Shown here piece by piece: positions 9,765-19,500 of a stretch of 64,000 nt of DNA. The stretch lies in contig NZ_AP022332.1 in assembly GCF_009936375.1 (NCBI RefSeq), positions 3,752,501-3,816,500 of the forward strand, written 5' to 3'. Made by a program: the position numbers and the translations under genes. The notes beneath the pieces are model-generated. The model saw only the letters and a list, made by a program, of their open reading frames with translations. It searched no databases and was not told where the DNA came from. This stretch comes from Methylosinus sp. C49. Its GTDB lineage: Bacteria; Pseudomonadota; Alphaproteobacteria; Rhizobiales; Beijerinckiaceae. The stretch's first letter is position 1. Each line of letters begins with the position of its first letter.

Positions 9765-10811
9765 TCATTTCGGCTCGAATGGCGCAGGACGGCGAAAAGC
9801 GCCCTGACGCTCGAGCATCCAGCCCGGATATTCCTTCGCCAGCGCGCTCGCCGCGTCGAGCCGCTCCATATCCTGCGCACCGAGCTGCAGCTTCACAGCT
9901 GCGAGATTTTGCTCGAGCTGATCGATGCGCCTCGCGCCGATGATGACGGTGGTGACGAAAGGCTTGGCGAGAACATAGGCGAGCGCGACCTCGGCGACGC
10001 TCGCGCCGTGCTTCGCGCCGATCTCACGCATCGCCGCGACGCAAGCGAAGGCGTGATCCTTGTCGACGGGCGGGAAATCGAAGGAGACGCGGCGGCCCTC
10101 GGCGCCCTCGGGCGCGCCCGGTCCATATTTGCCCGAGAGCAGGCCGCCGGCGAGCGGCGACCACACCATGAGGCCGAGCTTTTCTTCTGTGAGCAGAGGG
10201 ACGATCTCGCGCTCGAGATCGCGGCCGGCGATGGAATAATAGGCCTGCACCGTCTCGTAACGCGCATAGCCCAGCCGCTCCGAGACGCCGAGCGCCTTGG
10301 CGATGCGCCAAGCCTGCCAATTGGAGAGGCCGATGTAGCGCACCAGCCCGCGCGAGACGAGATCGTCCAGCGCACGCAATGTCTCGTCGATCGGCGTCAC
10401 GGCGTCATTGCCGTGGATCTGATAGAGATCGATGTGATCGGTCTGCAAGCGCTCGAGGCTGGCCTCGACGCTGTCCATTATATGCCCGCGCGAGGCGCCG
10501 CGATCATTGGGGCCGGCGCCGGTCTCGCCATAGAATTTGGTGGCGATGACGACGTCCTTGCGTTTCACGCCGAGATCGACGAGCGCTTGCCCCACCATTT
10601 TCTCCGAACGGCCGAAGGAATAGACATCGGCCGTGTCGATGAAATTGACGCCGGCCGCGAAAGCGCGCTCGATGATGCGCATCGCCGCCTGCTGATCGAC
10701 ATCGGCGATCGCGCCCCATATTCCGGCGCCGCCCGCCTCGCCGAAGGTCATCGCGCCGAGGCAGATTTCCGAGACGAAGAGGCCGGTGCGGCCGAGCTGA
10801 TTGTAACGCAT
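9765..10811 (-). CDS. Aldo/keto reductase
   Basis: This is a 348-residue NADPH-dependent oxidoreductase of the large AKR family (YajO/Tas-like). The start MRYNQLGRTGLFVSEICLGAM-type N-terminus, the catalytic Asp/Tyr region (FIDTADVYSFGRSE), the Lys in VVIATKF and the YIGLSNW segment are as expected. Its start overlaps the stop of the FadJ-like gene by one base (TGATG), so it is probably translated with the beta-oxidation genes. The frame stays open upstream on the same strand, but that extension lies inside the FadJ-like gene and is not a real N-terminus. Substrate unknown. Confidence 0.92.
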   Translation of the reverse strand: MRYNQLGRTGLFVSEICLGAMTFGEAGGAGIWGAIADVDQQAAMRIIERAFAAGVNFIDTADVYSFGRSEKMVGQALVDLGVKRKDVVIATKFYGETGAGPNDRGASRGHIMDSVEASLERLQTDHIDLYQIHGNDAVTPIDETLRALDDLVSRGLVRYIGLSNWQAWRIAKALGVSERLGYARYETVQAYYSIAGRDLEREIVPLLTEEKLGLMVWSPLAGGLLSGKYGPGAPEGAEGRRVSFDFPPVDKDHAFACVAAMREIGAKHGASVAEVALAYVLAKPFVTTVIIGARRIDQLEQNLAAVKLQLGAQDMERLDAASALAKEYPGWMLERQGAFRRPAPFEPK

Positions 10812-13018
10812 CACGCCGCCTTCGCCTGCGCGCCATATTTGCCGTAGAAGCTCTCGCCCTTTTTCGCCATCTCGCGCAGCTCGGCGGGTGCGGCGAAGCG
10901 CTCGCCATATTTCTGCGTCAGCGCGTCGCAAATGGCGACGAAGGCCGCCGTTCCGACGCCGTCGATGTAAGACAAAGTGCCGCCGGTGAAAGGCGCGAAG
11001 CCGAAGCCGAGAATGGAGCCGACATCCGCCTCGCGCGGATCGGTGACGACGCCCTCGAACAAGACGCGCGCCGCCTCCACCGCCTGCACGGCGAGGAAGC
11101 GCTGCTTCAGCTCCTCCACATCGATGGCGTCGGGATCGAGCTTCTCGTCGGCGAGCGCGGCGAGGCCCGGCCACAGGCTCTTCTTGCCGCTCGCCGGATA
11201 ATCATAGAATCCCTTGCCGTTCTTGCGGCCGAGGCGCCCTTCCTGCTCCACCATGAAATGCAGCACGCGCTCCTGCGTCGGATCGACGGCGGCCTCGCCG
11301 AGATCCTTCTTGGTCGCGAGATGGATTTTCCAGGCGAGATCGAGCGCGATCTCGTCATTGAGCGAGAGTGGGCCGACCGGCATTCCGGCCATGCGCGCGG
11401 CGGTCTCGATCATCGCCGGCGGCACGCCTTCGGTGAGCATGATCTGCCCTTCGCGCACGAAATTGAGCACGCAGCGATTGGCGTAGAAGCCGCGTGAATC
11501 ATTGACGACGATCGGCGTCTTTTTCAGCACGCGCACGAAATCCAGCGCCGTCGCCACGGCGCGATCATTGCTCTTCTTGCCGCGGATCACCTCGACGAGC
11601 AGCATTTTCTCCACCGGCGAGAAGAAATGAATGCCGACGAAATTCTCGGGGCGAAGCGACGTCTCGGCCAGCGAGCTGATCGGCAGAGTGGAGGTGTTGG
11701 AGGCGAAGATCACATCCGGCCCCACGACCGCTTGCGCCTTTTTCGTTACTTCCGCCTTCACGCCGCGCTCCTCGAACACGGCCTCGACGATAAGATCGGC
11801 GCCGGCGAGCTTCTCATAATCGGGCGTCGCTGTGATGCGCGAAAGCAGCGCTTCCTTGTCCGCCGCCGTGGCGCGGCCGCGCGACACCTGGCCGGAGATG
11901 AGCTTGTCGATCACCGCCTTGCCCTTGTCGGCGCTCTCCTGATCGCGATCGATCAGCACCACTTCTATGCCGGCGAGCGCGCTGACATAAGCGACGCCCG
12001 CGCCCATGAAGCCGGCGCCGAGCACGCCGATCTTGGCGAATTTCGCCGGCGGAATTTCCTTCGGCCGATGCGCGCCCTTCTCCAGCTCATTCTTGGAGAG
12101 GAACAGCGAGCGGATCATCGCCGCGGCCTGCTTGGAGCGCAGAATATGCGCGAACCAGCGCGCCTCGACGCGTAGGCCGAGATCGAAGGGCAGTTGCAGC
12201 CCCTCGAAGACGCTGTGCAAGATCGCCTTGGCGGCCGGATAATTGTCGAAGGTCTCGCGGCGGTAGATGGCGTTGGCGGCCGGCCATACCATCATGCCGC
12301 CGGGCGAATAGACGCGGCCGGACGGCGGCTTGAAGCCTTCGACGTCCCAAGGCGCCTTGCCCTTGCCGCCATTGACGATCCATGCGCGCGCCCGCTCGAC
12401 GATCTCGCCTTCCGGCGCGAGCTCGTGAACGAGTCCGGCGGCCTTTGCCTTGGACGCTTTCAATTGCTCGCCCTTGAACAGCAATTGCAGAGCGTCGCCC
12501 GTCTGCATCAGCCGCGCGATGCGCTGCGTGCCGCCGGCGCCGGGGAAGAGGCCGACCTTGATTTCCGGCAGGCCGACCTTTGTTTTGTCCGAGTCGGAGA
12601 GCACGCGATAATGGCAAGCGAGCGCCAGCTCGAAAGCGCCGCCGAGACAGGCGCCGTGAATGGCGATGGCGAATGGCTTGCCATTGGTCTCGAGCTTGCG
12701 ATAGAGCAGCGACAATCTGCGCGCGCCTTCGAAGAACTGCTTCATCGCAGCCTCTTCGCCCTGCTCGCGCACGGCCTTCGCATATTCCACCGCGCTCTTC
12801 TGCAGCATGGAGAGATCGGCGCCGCCGGAGAAAGCCGGCTTGCCCGATGCGATCACGCAGCCCTTGATCTCAGGATTGCTCGCCACCTCGTCGATGACTT
12901 TTTCCAATTCGTCCATCACCTCGAAGGTGATGACGTTCATCGAGCGGTCGGGGCTGTCCCAGGTGAGCAGAGCGACGCCGTCGGCGCCGGTCTCGAAACG
13001 GAAATTGACGAGGTTCAT
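10811..13018 (-). CDS. fadJ: Bifunctional enoyl-CoA hydratase / 3-hydroxyacyl-CoA dehydrogenase
   Basis: The 735-residue fusion carries out two successive steps of fatty-acid beta-oxidation. The N-terminal crotonase domain (residues 1 to about 290) has the oxyanion-hole segments ASGKPAFSGGADL and HGACLGGAFELAL. The Rossmann domain of the dehydrogenase begins at about residue 330 with GVLGAGFMGAGVAYV and contains the EAVFEE and HFFSPVEKM motifs, followed by the C-terminal helical dehydrogenase domains. It lies 25 bases downstream of the thiolase gene, an arrangement equivalent to fadA-fadB or fadI-fadJ. Choice of FadJ over FadB rests on overall resemblance only. Confidence 0.94.
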   Translation of the reverse strand: MNLVNFRFETGADGVALLTWDSPDRSMNVITFEVMDELEKVIDEVASNPEIKGCVIASGKPAFSGGADLSMLQKSAVEYAKAVREQGEEAAMKQFFEGARRLSLLYRKLETNGKPFAIAIHGACLGGAFELALACHYRVLSDSDKTKVGLPEIKVGLFPGAGGTQRIARLMQTGDALQLLFKGEQLKASKAKAAGLVHELAPEGEIVERARAWIVNGGKGKAPWDVEGFKPPSGRVYSPGGMMVWPAANAIYRRETFDNYPAAKAILHSVFEGLQLPFDLGLRVEARWFAHILRSKQAAAMIRSLFLSKNELEKGAHRPKEIPPAKFAKIGVLGAGFMGAGVAYVSALAGIEVVLIDRDQESADKGKAVIDKLISGQVSRGRATAADKEALLSRITATPDYEKLAGADLIVEAVFEERGVKAEVTKKAQAVVGPDVIFASNTSTLPISSLAETSLRPENFVGIHFFSPVEKMLLVEVIRGKKSNDRAVATALDFVRVLKKTPIVVNDSRGFYANRCVLNFVREGQIMLTEGVPPAMIETAARMAGMPVGPLSLNDEIALDLAWKIHLATKKDLGEAAVDPTQERVLHFMVEQEGRLGRKNGKGFYDYPASGKKSLWPGLAALADEKLDPDAIDVEELKQRFLAVQAVEAARVLFEGVVTDPREADVGSILGFGFAPFTGGTLSYIDGVGTAAFVAICDALTQKYGERFAAPAELREMAKKGESFYGKYGAQAKAA

Positions 13019-13043
13019 CGGGTCGCTCCCGCAGGCTTGAAAT

Positions 13044-14252
13044 TCACACGCGCTCGATGATCGTCGCGGTTCCCATTCCCGCGCCGATGCAGAGCGTCAC
13101 CAGCGCCGTGGACTTGCCGCTGCGCTCCAATTCATCCAGCGCCGTGCCGACCAGCATCGCGCCGGTGGCGCCGAGCGGATGGCCGAGGGCGATGGCGCCG
13201 CCATTCACATTCACTTTTGCATCGTCGAGGCCGAAAGCCTGCATGAAGCGCAGCACCACAGCGGCGAAAGCCTCGTTCACCTCTATGAGGTCGATGTCGG
13301 AAAGGCTCATGCCGGTCTTGGCGAGCAGCTTCTTCGTCACATCCACCGGGCCGGTCAGCATCAGCGCCGGCTCGGAGCCGATATTGGCGAAAGCGCGCAC
13401 GCGCGCGCGGGGCTTCAGCCCATGGCGCTCGCCCGCCTCGCGCGAGCCGAGCAGCACCGCGGCGGCGCCGTCGACGATGCCGGAGGAATTGCCGGCGTGA
13501 TGCACATGGGTCAATTTCTCGACGTCGGGATGCGCCTGAATGGCGACCGCATCGAAGCCCGCCTGCTCGGCGAAGAAAGCGAAGGACGGCTTCAGCGCGG
13601 CGAGCGACTGCATATCGGTCGCGGGGCGCATATGCTCGTCGCGATCCAAGATGGTGAGGCCGTTGACGTCCTTCACCGGCGCGATGGATTTCGAAAAGCG
13701 CTTCTCTTCCCAGGCGCGCGCGGCGCGCTGCTGCGACTGCACGGCGTAAGCATCGACGTCATCGCGCGAGAAGCCATATTTCGTCGCGATGAGATCGGCA
13801 GAGACGCCCTGCGGCATGAAGTAGGAGGGGATGGCGATGGTCGGATCGACCGGCCAGGCGCCGCCGGAGGCGCCGATGCCGACGCGGCTCATGCTCTCGA
13901 CGCCGCCGCCGATGGTCAGCTCATGCTGGCCGGACATGATCTGCGCCGCTGCGAAATTCACCGAGTCGAGACCGGAAGCGCAAAAGCGATTGATCTGCAC
14001 GCCGGGCACATCATAGCCATAGCCGGCGGAGATCGCCGCGGCGCGGGCGATGTCGCCGCCCGCCTCGCCGACCGGATCGACGCAGCCGAGGATCACGTCA
14101 TCGACCGGCGCGCCGTCGAGATTGTTCCGCTCCTTCAGCGCGGAGAGAGCGGTGACGGCGAGGCCGAGGCTCGACACCTCATGCAGCGAGCCATCGGGCT
14201 TGCCGCGCCCGCGCGGCGTGCGCACGGCGTCGTAGATATAGGCTTCGGGCAT
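13044..14252 (-). CDS. Acetyl-CoA C-acyltransferase (beta-oxidation thiolase)
   Basis: The 402-residue protein has the three active-site regions of thiolases: the acyl-accepting Cys in NRFCASGLDS, the GHPLGATGA block with its His, and the C-terminal proton-shuttling Cys in LCIGAGMGTA. In context with the FadJ-like and acyl-CoA dehydrogenase genes it most probably cleaves 3-ketoacyl-CoA in fatty-acid degradation (FadA/FadI type), although the reverse direction, feeding polyhydroxybutyrate synthesis, cannot be excluded from sequence. The ATG at 14252 gives the normal N-terminus (EAYIYDAVRTPRGRG). Confidence 0.95.
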   Translation of the reverse strand: MPEAYIYDAVRTPRGRGKPDGSLHEVSSLGLAVTALSALKERNNLDGAPVDDVILGCVDPVGEAGGDIARAAAISAGYGYDVPGVQINRFCASGLDSVNFAAAQIMSGQHELTIGGGVESMSRVGIGASGGAWPVDPTIAIPSYFMPQGVSADLIATKYGFSRDDVDAYAVQSQQRAARAWEEKRFSKSIAPVKDVNGLTILDRDEHMRPATDMQSLAALKPSFAFFAEQAGFDAVAIQAHPDVEKLTHVHHAGNSSGIVDGAAAVLLGSREAGERHGLKPRARVRAFANIGSEPALMLTGPVDVTKKLLAKTGMSLSDIDLIEVNEAFAAVVLRFMQAFGLDDAKVNVNGGAIALGHPLGATGAMLVGTALDELERSGKSTALVTLCIGAGMGTATIIERV

Positions 14253-14278
14253 GAAGCAACTCCGTTGCTGAGCGAATA

Positions 14279-14333
14279 GCGAATAGGGAGCAGCGAATAG
14301 CTCGCCTCTCTCTATTCGCTACTCCCTATTCGC
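14279..14333. repeat. 22-bp inverted repeat between the acyl-CoA dehydrogenase and thiolase genes
   Basis: Arms 14279-14300 and 14312-14333 are reverse complements at 21 of 22 positions with an 11-base loop. The arms are themselves built from repeats of GCGAATAG. The hairpin fills the gap between the stop of the dehydrogenase gene and the start of the thiolase gene on the minus strand. It could act as an mRNA processing or stability element or be an inserted palindromic repeat; no T-tract follows, so a strong terminator is unlikely. Confidence 0.65.
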
Positions 14334-14338
14334 CAAAC

Positions 14339-16129
14339 TCAAAACATCTCCCCCGGCAGGCTCATCAGCGTATCGACGCCCGCCGTGATGCGCGCCAGAC
14401 GAAAGCCCGTCTCGGGCAGCATCTTCTCCATATAGAATTTGCCCGTCGTCAGCTTGGCGTCGAGCCAGGCAGCATCGCCTTGCGCCTCCTTCTTCCTGGC
14501 GAGCGCAGCGCGGGCGATGCGCGCCCATGTGTAGCCGAGCGCCACGCGGCCGAAGAGATGCATGTAATCATAAGATGCGCCGGCGCCATTGTCGGGCTTG
14601 GCGAGCGCATTCTGCATCAGCCAGATCGTGGCCTTTTGCAAATCGCCGAGCGCAGCCTTCAGCGGCTCCACGAAGGGCTTCATCTCGTCGGAGCTCTCGT
14701 GGGCGATGAAGTCGCTCACCTCCGCGAAATAAGCCATTGCGGCGCGGCCATTGTCCTTGGGCAATTTGCGGCCGACGAGATCGAGCGCCTGAATGCCATT
14801 GGCGCCCTCATAGATCATGGTGATGCGCGCGTCGCGCACGAATTGCTCGACGCCATTCTCGTCTATGTAGCCGTGCCCGCCCCATATCTGCTGCGCCTTC
14901 ACCGCGCTCTCGAAGCCGAGATCGGTGAGCACGCCCTTCAGCACCGGCGTCAGCAGGCCGAGACGATCGTCCGCCGCCTGACGCGCCTTCGCATCCTCCG
15001 AGCGATGCGCGATATCGCTGTCCAGCGCGGTGGCGAGAGCGAGGCCCCGCGCCGCCTCGTTGAAGGCCTTCATCTCCATCAGCGCGCGCCGCACGTCGGG
15101 ATGCACGATGATGGGATCGGCGCCGCCGCCGGCGTTCTTGGCGCCGGTGAGCGCGCGTCCCTGCAGGCGCTCCTTGGCGTAGGCGGCCGCATTCTGATAG
15201 GCGACCTCCGATTGCGCGAGACCCTGCACGGCGACGCCGAGCCGCGCCTCGTTCATCATCACGAACATCGCATTGAGGCCCCGATTGGGCTCGCCGACCA
15301 GAAAGCCCCTGGCGCCGTCATAATTCATCACGCATGTGGCGTTGCCGTGAATGCCCATCTTATGCTCGAGCGCGCCGCAGCGCACCGCGTTGCGCGCGCC
15401 GAGAGTCCCATCGGGATTCACCTCGTATTTCGGCACGATGAAAAGGGAGATGCCCTTCACCCCCGCCGGCGCGCCTTCGATACGCGCGAGCACGAGATGT
15501 ATAATGTTCTCGGAAAGATCATGCTCGCCGGCGGAGATGAAAATCTTCTGCCCGGTGATGGAATAGGAGCCGTCCTCGCGCGGGCTCGCCTTGGTGGTGA
15601 GCAGGCCGAGATCGGTGCCGCATTGCGGCTCGGTGAGATTCATCGTGCCGGTCCAGCGGCCCGCCGCCATGGGCGGCGCGAAGAGGCGCTTCTGCTCCTC
15701 GCTGCCATGCCGCAGCAGCGCGGCGAGCGCGCCTTGCGTCAGGCCCGGATACATTGCGAAGGACATGTTGGCCGCCGAGGCGAATTCATTCATCACCACG
15801 GCCAACGTATAAGGCAGGCCCTGTCCGTCATATTCGGGCGGAACCGCCAGCCCCACCCAGCCGCCGGCGACGAATTCGCGATACGCCTCCTTGAAGCCCG
15901 CGGGAGTCGTGACGTCGCCAGCCGCGTCCAGCCGGCACCCTTCCGCATCGCCGCTGCGGTTCAAGGGCTGCAGCCGCTCCTCGCAGATTTTCCCCGCCTC
16001 GCCGATGATCTGCGCCAGAACGTCGGGCGCAGCGTCGGCGAATCCGGGCAGATTGCCATAGCGCTCGAAATGCAGGACGTCGTTCAAGAGGAAGAGAGTG
16101 TCGTCCACCGGGGCCTTGTAGATCGGCAT
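14339..16129 (-). CDS. Acyl-CoA dehydrogenase with extended C-terminal domain
   Basis: This 596-residue flavoprotein starts the beta-oxidation cluster. It contains the short N-terminal extension, the central FAD-binding beta domain (MNLTEPQCGTDLGLL, GQKIFISAGEHD), the catalytic region IWGGHGYIDENGVEQFVRD and the additional C-terminal acyl-CoA dehydrogenase domain found in the roughly 600-residue subfamily (AcdB/DmdC-like). It oxidises acyl-CoA or a related thioester to the 2-enoyl form. A GGAGGG ribosome-binding site precedes the ATG at 16129. DmdC-type 3-methylmercaptopropionyl-CoA dehydrogenases belong to the same subfamily, but thiolase and FadJ neighbours favour ordinary beta-oxidation. 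Confidence 0.94.
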   Translation of the reverse strand: MPIYKAPVDDTLFLLNDVLHFERYGNLPGFADAAPDVLAQIIGEAGKICEERLQPLNRSGDAEGCRLDAAGDVTTPAGFKEAYREFVAGGWVGLAVPPEYDGQGLPYTLAVVMNEFASAANMSFAMYPGLTQGALAALLRHGSEEQKRLFAPPMAAGRWTGTMNLTEPQCGTDLGLLTTKASPREDGSYSITGQKIFISAGEHDLSENIIHLVLARIEGAPAGVKGISLFIVPKYEVNPDGTLGARNAVRCGALEHKMGIHGNATCVMNYDGARGFLVGEPNRGLNAMFVMMNEARLGVAVQGLAQSEVAYQNAAAYAKERLQGRALTGAKNAGGGADPIIVHPDVRRALMEMKAFNEAARGLALATALDSDIAHRSEDAKARQAADDRLGLLTPVLKGVLTDLGFESAVKAQQIWGGHGYIDENGVEQFVRDARITMIYEGANGIQALDLVGRKLPKDNGRAAMAYFAEVSDFIAHESSDEMKPFVEPLKAALGDLQKATIWLMQNALAKPDNGAGASYDYMHLFGRVALGYTWARIARAALARKKEAQGDAAWLDAKLTTGKFYMEKMLPETGFRLARITAGVDTLMSLPGEMF

Positions 16130-16532
16130 GAGAGCCCTCCCTGCGCGGATCCGTTAGGTGATATCTCGATATAGGCGTTTTCCCGGGGATCGGCCGGCTC
16201 ATCGACGATCATGCGCCTGTCTCGGTTACGAAAACGCAACGTCGAACGCGTTTGGACGCCGAAAGACAAGTCGTTCATAATGCGTGCGAATCGGGGGTTC
16301 GTTGCGTGCGTCCTGCGCAGCAATAGGTAGAGAGCCGGCCCTTCCTGCGCAATAGGGGAGCCACGCGGTCGGCTCCGCGCAAGCGTTAACCATTTATTTA
16401 CCTTCTTCGAAGGAAAGTCCCCGGCGACGGCGTACCCCGCCCTCACAGCGTTCCGGCGCGATTCGCGCCTCTCGAGTCGTCGCTCGTCCAGTTTTCCCCA
16501 GGCCAACACGGGTCGAGCCCGCCGGATATCCG
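16130..16532. other. 403-bp divergent intergenic region
   Basis: This gap separates the divergent acyl-CoA dehydrogenase and PodJ-like genes and should hold promoters for both. Open frames here on the minus strand have no family-like features and overlap the dehydrogenase start. The clearest signal is a TTAACC-type CtrA-like site about 130 bases before the PodJ-like start. I see no RNA gene. Confidence 0.6.
16386..16400 (+). promoter_or_regulatory. Candidate CtrA-binding site upstream of the podJ-like gene
   Basis: The sequence reads TTAA, seven bases, TTTA, one mismatch from the known CtrA box TTAA-N7-TTAA, and its left half is the preferred TTAACCAT half-site. It lies about 130 bases upstream of a cell-polarity-type gene. 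This is a pattern match to a known consensus in a GC-rich background, where such AT-rich strings are rare; regulation itself is inferred. Confidence 0.45.
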
Positions 16533-19500
16533 ATGACAGAGGCATTTTCCTGGAGCTTCAAGGGTCTAGATCACGAAACCCGCGATGTCGCGCGCGCCGC
16601 CGCACGTCGCTCGGGCAAGAGCCTTTCCGCTTGGCTCGATGACGTGATCCAAGAAAAAGCCAATTTCGACGACCGCTCTTCCGGCGTCGATGACGAGGAG
16701 CCGAGCGCTCCGGCGCGCCGGCGCGCGCTGCGCTCGCGTCTCTACGGACGCAATGATCGCGGCCGCATGCGCCGAGACGCGCCGAGACGCGACATGCGCG
16801 ACGAGGAGACGGAAGACGATTTCCGCGCGCTCGCGCCGCGCGGCCGCGCCGAGGTCGACGCCAAGGCCATCGTCGACGACGCCGTCGCGCTCTTCGAGCG
16901 GCGTTCCGCCGAGAGCGAGCGCAAGACGGCCAACGCCCTCTCCGGCCTCGCCAAGCTGATCGACCGCAATCATACGAGCCGCGCGCGCCTCGGCGACGAT
17001 ATCGGCGCGGTGATGGACCGGCTCGGCCGCATAGAGGAGCGCATCGCCACCCGCCCGGATGAAGGCGTGCGGCCGATCCGCAATGCGCTGGCCCGGCTCG
17101 AGGCGCGCATCGACAGCCTCTCCACCGACGATCGCGCCTATGAGTTCGAGAATGCGCTCGGCGCGCTCGATCAGCGGCTCGCCGAGATAGCGGCGCGGCT
17201 GGACGAGGAAGCCGAGGAGCGCCGCGCCGCCGAGCTGCGCCGGCGTCAAGAACGAGAAAAGCAAGAGCGCGACAAGCAGGAGCGCGACGGCCGGCAGGAG
17301 CGCGATCGTCGCTCCGCCGCGCGGCGTCCGCTCGCCGAGGCCGTCGCCGAGATCACCGAGCGCCAGCGCGCGCTCGAGGAGCAGGCGGGCGACGATTTCG
17401 TCGCCAGAGCGGCGATCGAGGCGCGGCCGACGATCTTCGACGGTCTCGCCGAATCGATCGAATCGCTGTCGCGCCAGCTGATGTCCGCCCGCGCCGAGCA
17501 GAATGTTCAGGGTGAGCAGCAGGCGGCAGTCGTCGCTCAGATCGATCTGTTGCGCTGCGATCTCGAAGGGCTCTCCCGCGCGCTCGTCGATCTCGCGCCG
17601 CGCGCCTCCGTGGCCGCCGTCGAATCGGCGCTGCGGGAGCTGACCGAGCGCGTCGAGGCGCAGCGTCTCTATGGCGTCGAGGAGATGGTTCTGGCGCCGG
17701 TGGAGCGCCTCACGGCCGATCTCGCCTCCATATTGCGCGATCTCGATCCGAGCCGCATCGTCGCCGTCCTTTATGAGGAAGTGCGCGCGCTGAACGAGAA
17801 GCTCGCCGAACATCACGCCGCCGGCGGCGCCGATCGCGCCGCCATCGATGCGATCGCCGGCGAGACGCGCGAGATTCACGAGCTGCTGAAGGCGGTATCG
17901 CGCCGTCCTCTGCCGATCGAGAAGCTCGAGGCCGGCATCGCCGCCCTGACCACGCAAGTCGACGAGCTGAGCGCCGTCGGCGCCAATGTCGCCACGGCCA
18001 AGGATGTGAGCGAGCTCGTGCAGAGCATTCGCTCCATCGTCTCGACCGAGATCGGCGGCTCCTTCGCCACGCTCGAGCGCCGGCTCGAATATTTCGCAGC
18101 CAAGCTCGACAACATCTCGACGAAATCGGGCGGCGGCAAGCGCTTCGACGAGATCAACGAGCGCATCGAGCAGGTCCATAAATCGCTCGCCGCGCGCATA
18201 GAGCGCAATGGCTCGGGCGTCGACGCGAGCAAGGTCGAGCAGCTCTTCGCCTCCTTCGCCAAGAAGATCGACGCAGCCGCAGAGGCGAAAATCGTAAATC
18301 CGGTGGGCGAGCTCGGCCGCAAGATCGAGAAGCTCGAGCAGAGGCTCCAGCCCGCCACAACGGCGCAGAAATCCGCGGACTCCGAGCAGCTGCGCGAGAT
18401 CGCCGCGGCGATGAACGCGCTGCGCTCCGAGGTCGAGCGCAAGGGCAATGGCGGCGCCGGCGTCGATCCCAATCAGTTCGAGCGGCTGTTCAGCTCCCTC
18501 TCCAAGAAAATCGACGCGGCGAGCGAGGCCCGGATCGTTCATCCGGGCTTCGACGAGCTCGGCCGCAAGATCGAGAAGCTCGAGCAGCGGCTCCAGCCCG
18601 TCGCCGCCAGCGCGCAGAAATCCGCCGGCTCAGAGCAATTGCGCGAGCTGGCCGAGCGCATCGACCATGTCCACGCCGAGCTCGCCGCGCGCATCGATTC
18701 GAGCGCGCGCCGGCGCGGCGACGACGCCAATGTGCAATTGGCGGAGCTGGTCGGGCAGCTGGCGCAGAAGATGGATGCGGCGCTCGATCCCGAGGCCGAT
18801 CGCAGCGCCTTCGGCGCGCTCGAGCAGCAGATCGGCCGGCTCGCGGAACGGCTCGACCGCGCCGACATGAACGCCGATTCCTTCGCCGCCATAGAGCGGG
18901 CGCTGGGCGCGCTCTCCACCAAGGTCGAGGAGACGCGCAGCTCCACCATGCGCGTCGCCGAGATCGCCGCCCGCGAGGCCGCGCAGGATGCGCTGCGCGA
19001 CGCGACGCTTCACGGCGGCTTGCAGGACGCGCTGGAGAAGGAGCTGGTCGAGCTGCGTCATTTCCAGGACGAGGCCGGCCATCGCACCAATCAGACGCTC
19101 GCCGCCGTCCATGAGACGCTGCAGCGCGTCGTCGAGCGTCTCTCCATGTTCGAGGACGAGCTGACCGATCTGCGCAAGGCCAAGCCGGGCGCAGCCGCGG
19201 AGCCGCAGCGCGCCAAGGACGGGACCGAGCAGCGCCGCGCCGCGCGCGTGAAATCCGCGGCGCCGGTCGGCGATGTCGAGGATATTCTGCTGGAGCCGGG
19301 CGACCGCCGCCCGCGCCGCGAGCCGATGGTCTCCCGCGACGACGATCGCTCCGGCTCTGTGCAGCAGGATTTCATCGCGGCCGCGCGCCGCGCCGCCCAG
19401 CAGGCCGCGGTCGACGCCCAGGCGGCGGCCGCGCAGGGCAAGGCCGCCCAGGGCAAGGCGGCCAAGAAGATCGCCGCCGAGCAGAAGCCGGAGCCCGAGC

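Noticed and set aside
16566-18542. Long minus-strand frame opposite the PodJ-like coiled coil
   Set aside because: Antisense of a repetitive coiled-coil gene; low-complexity Leu/Arg/Gly content and no motif.
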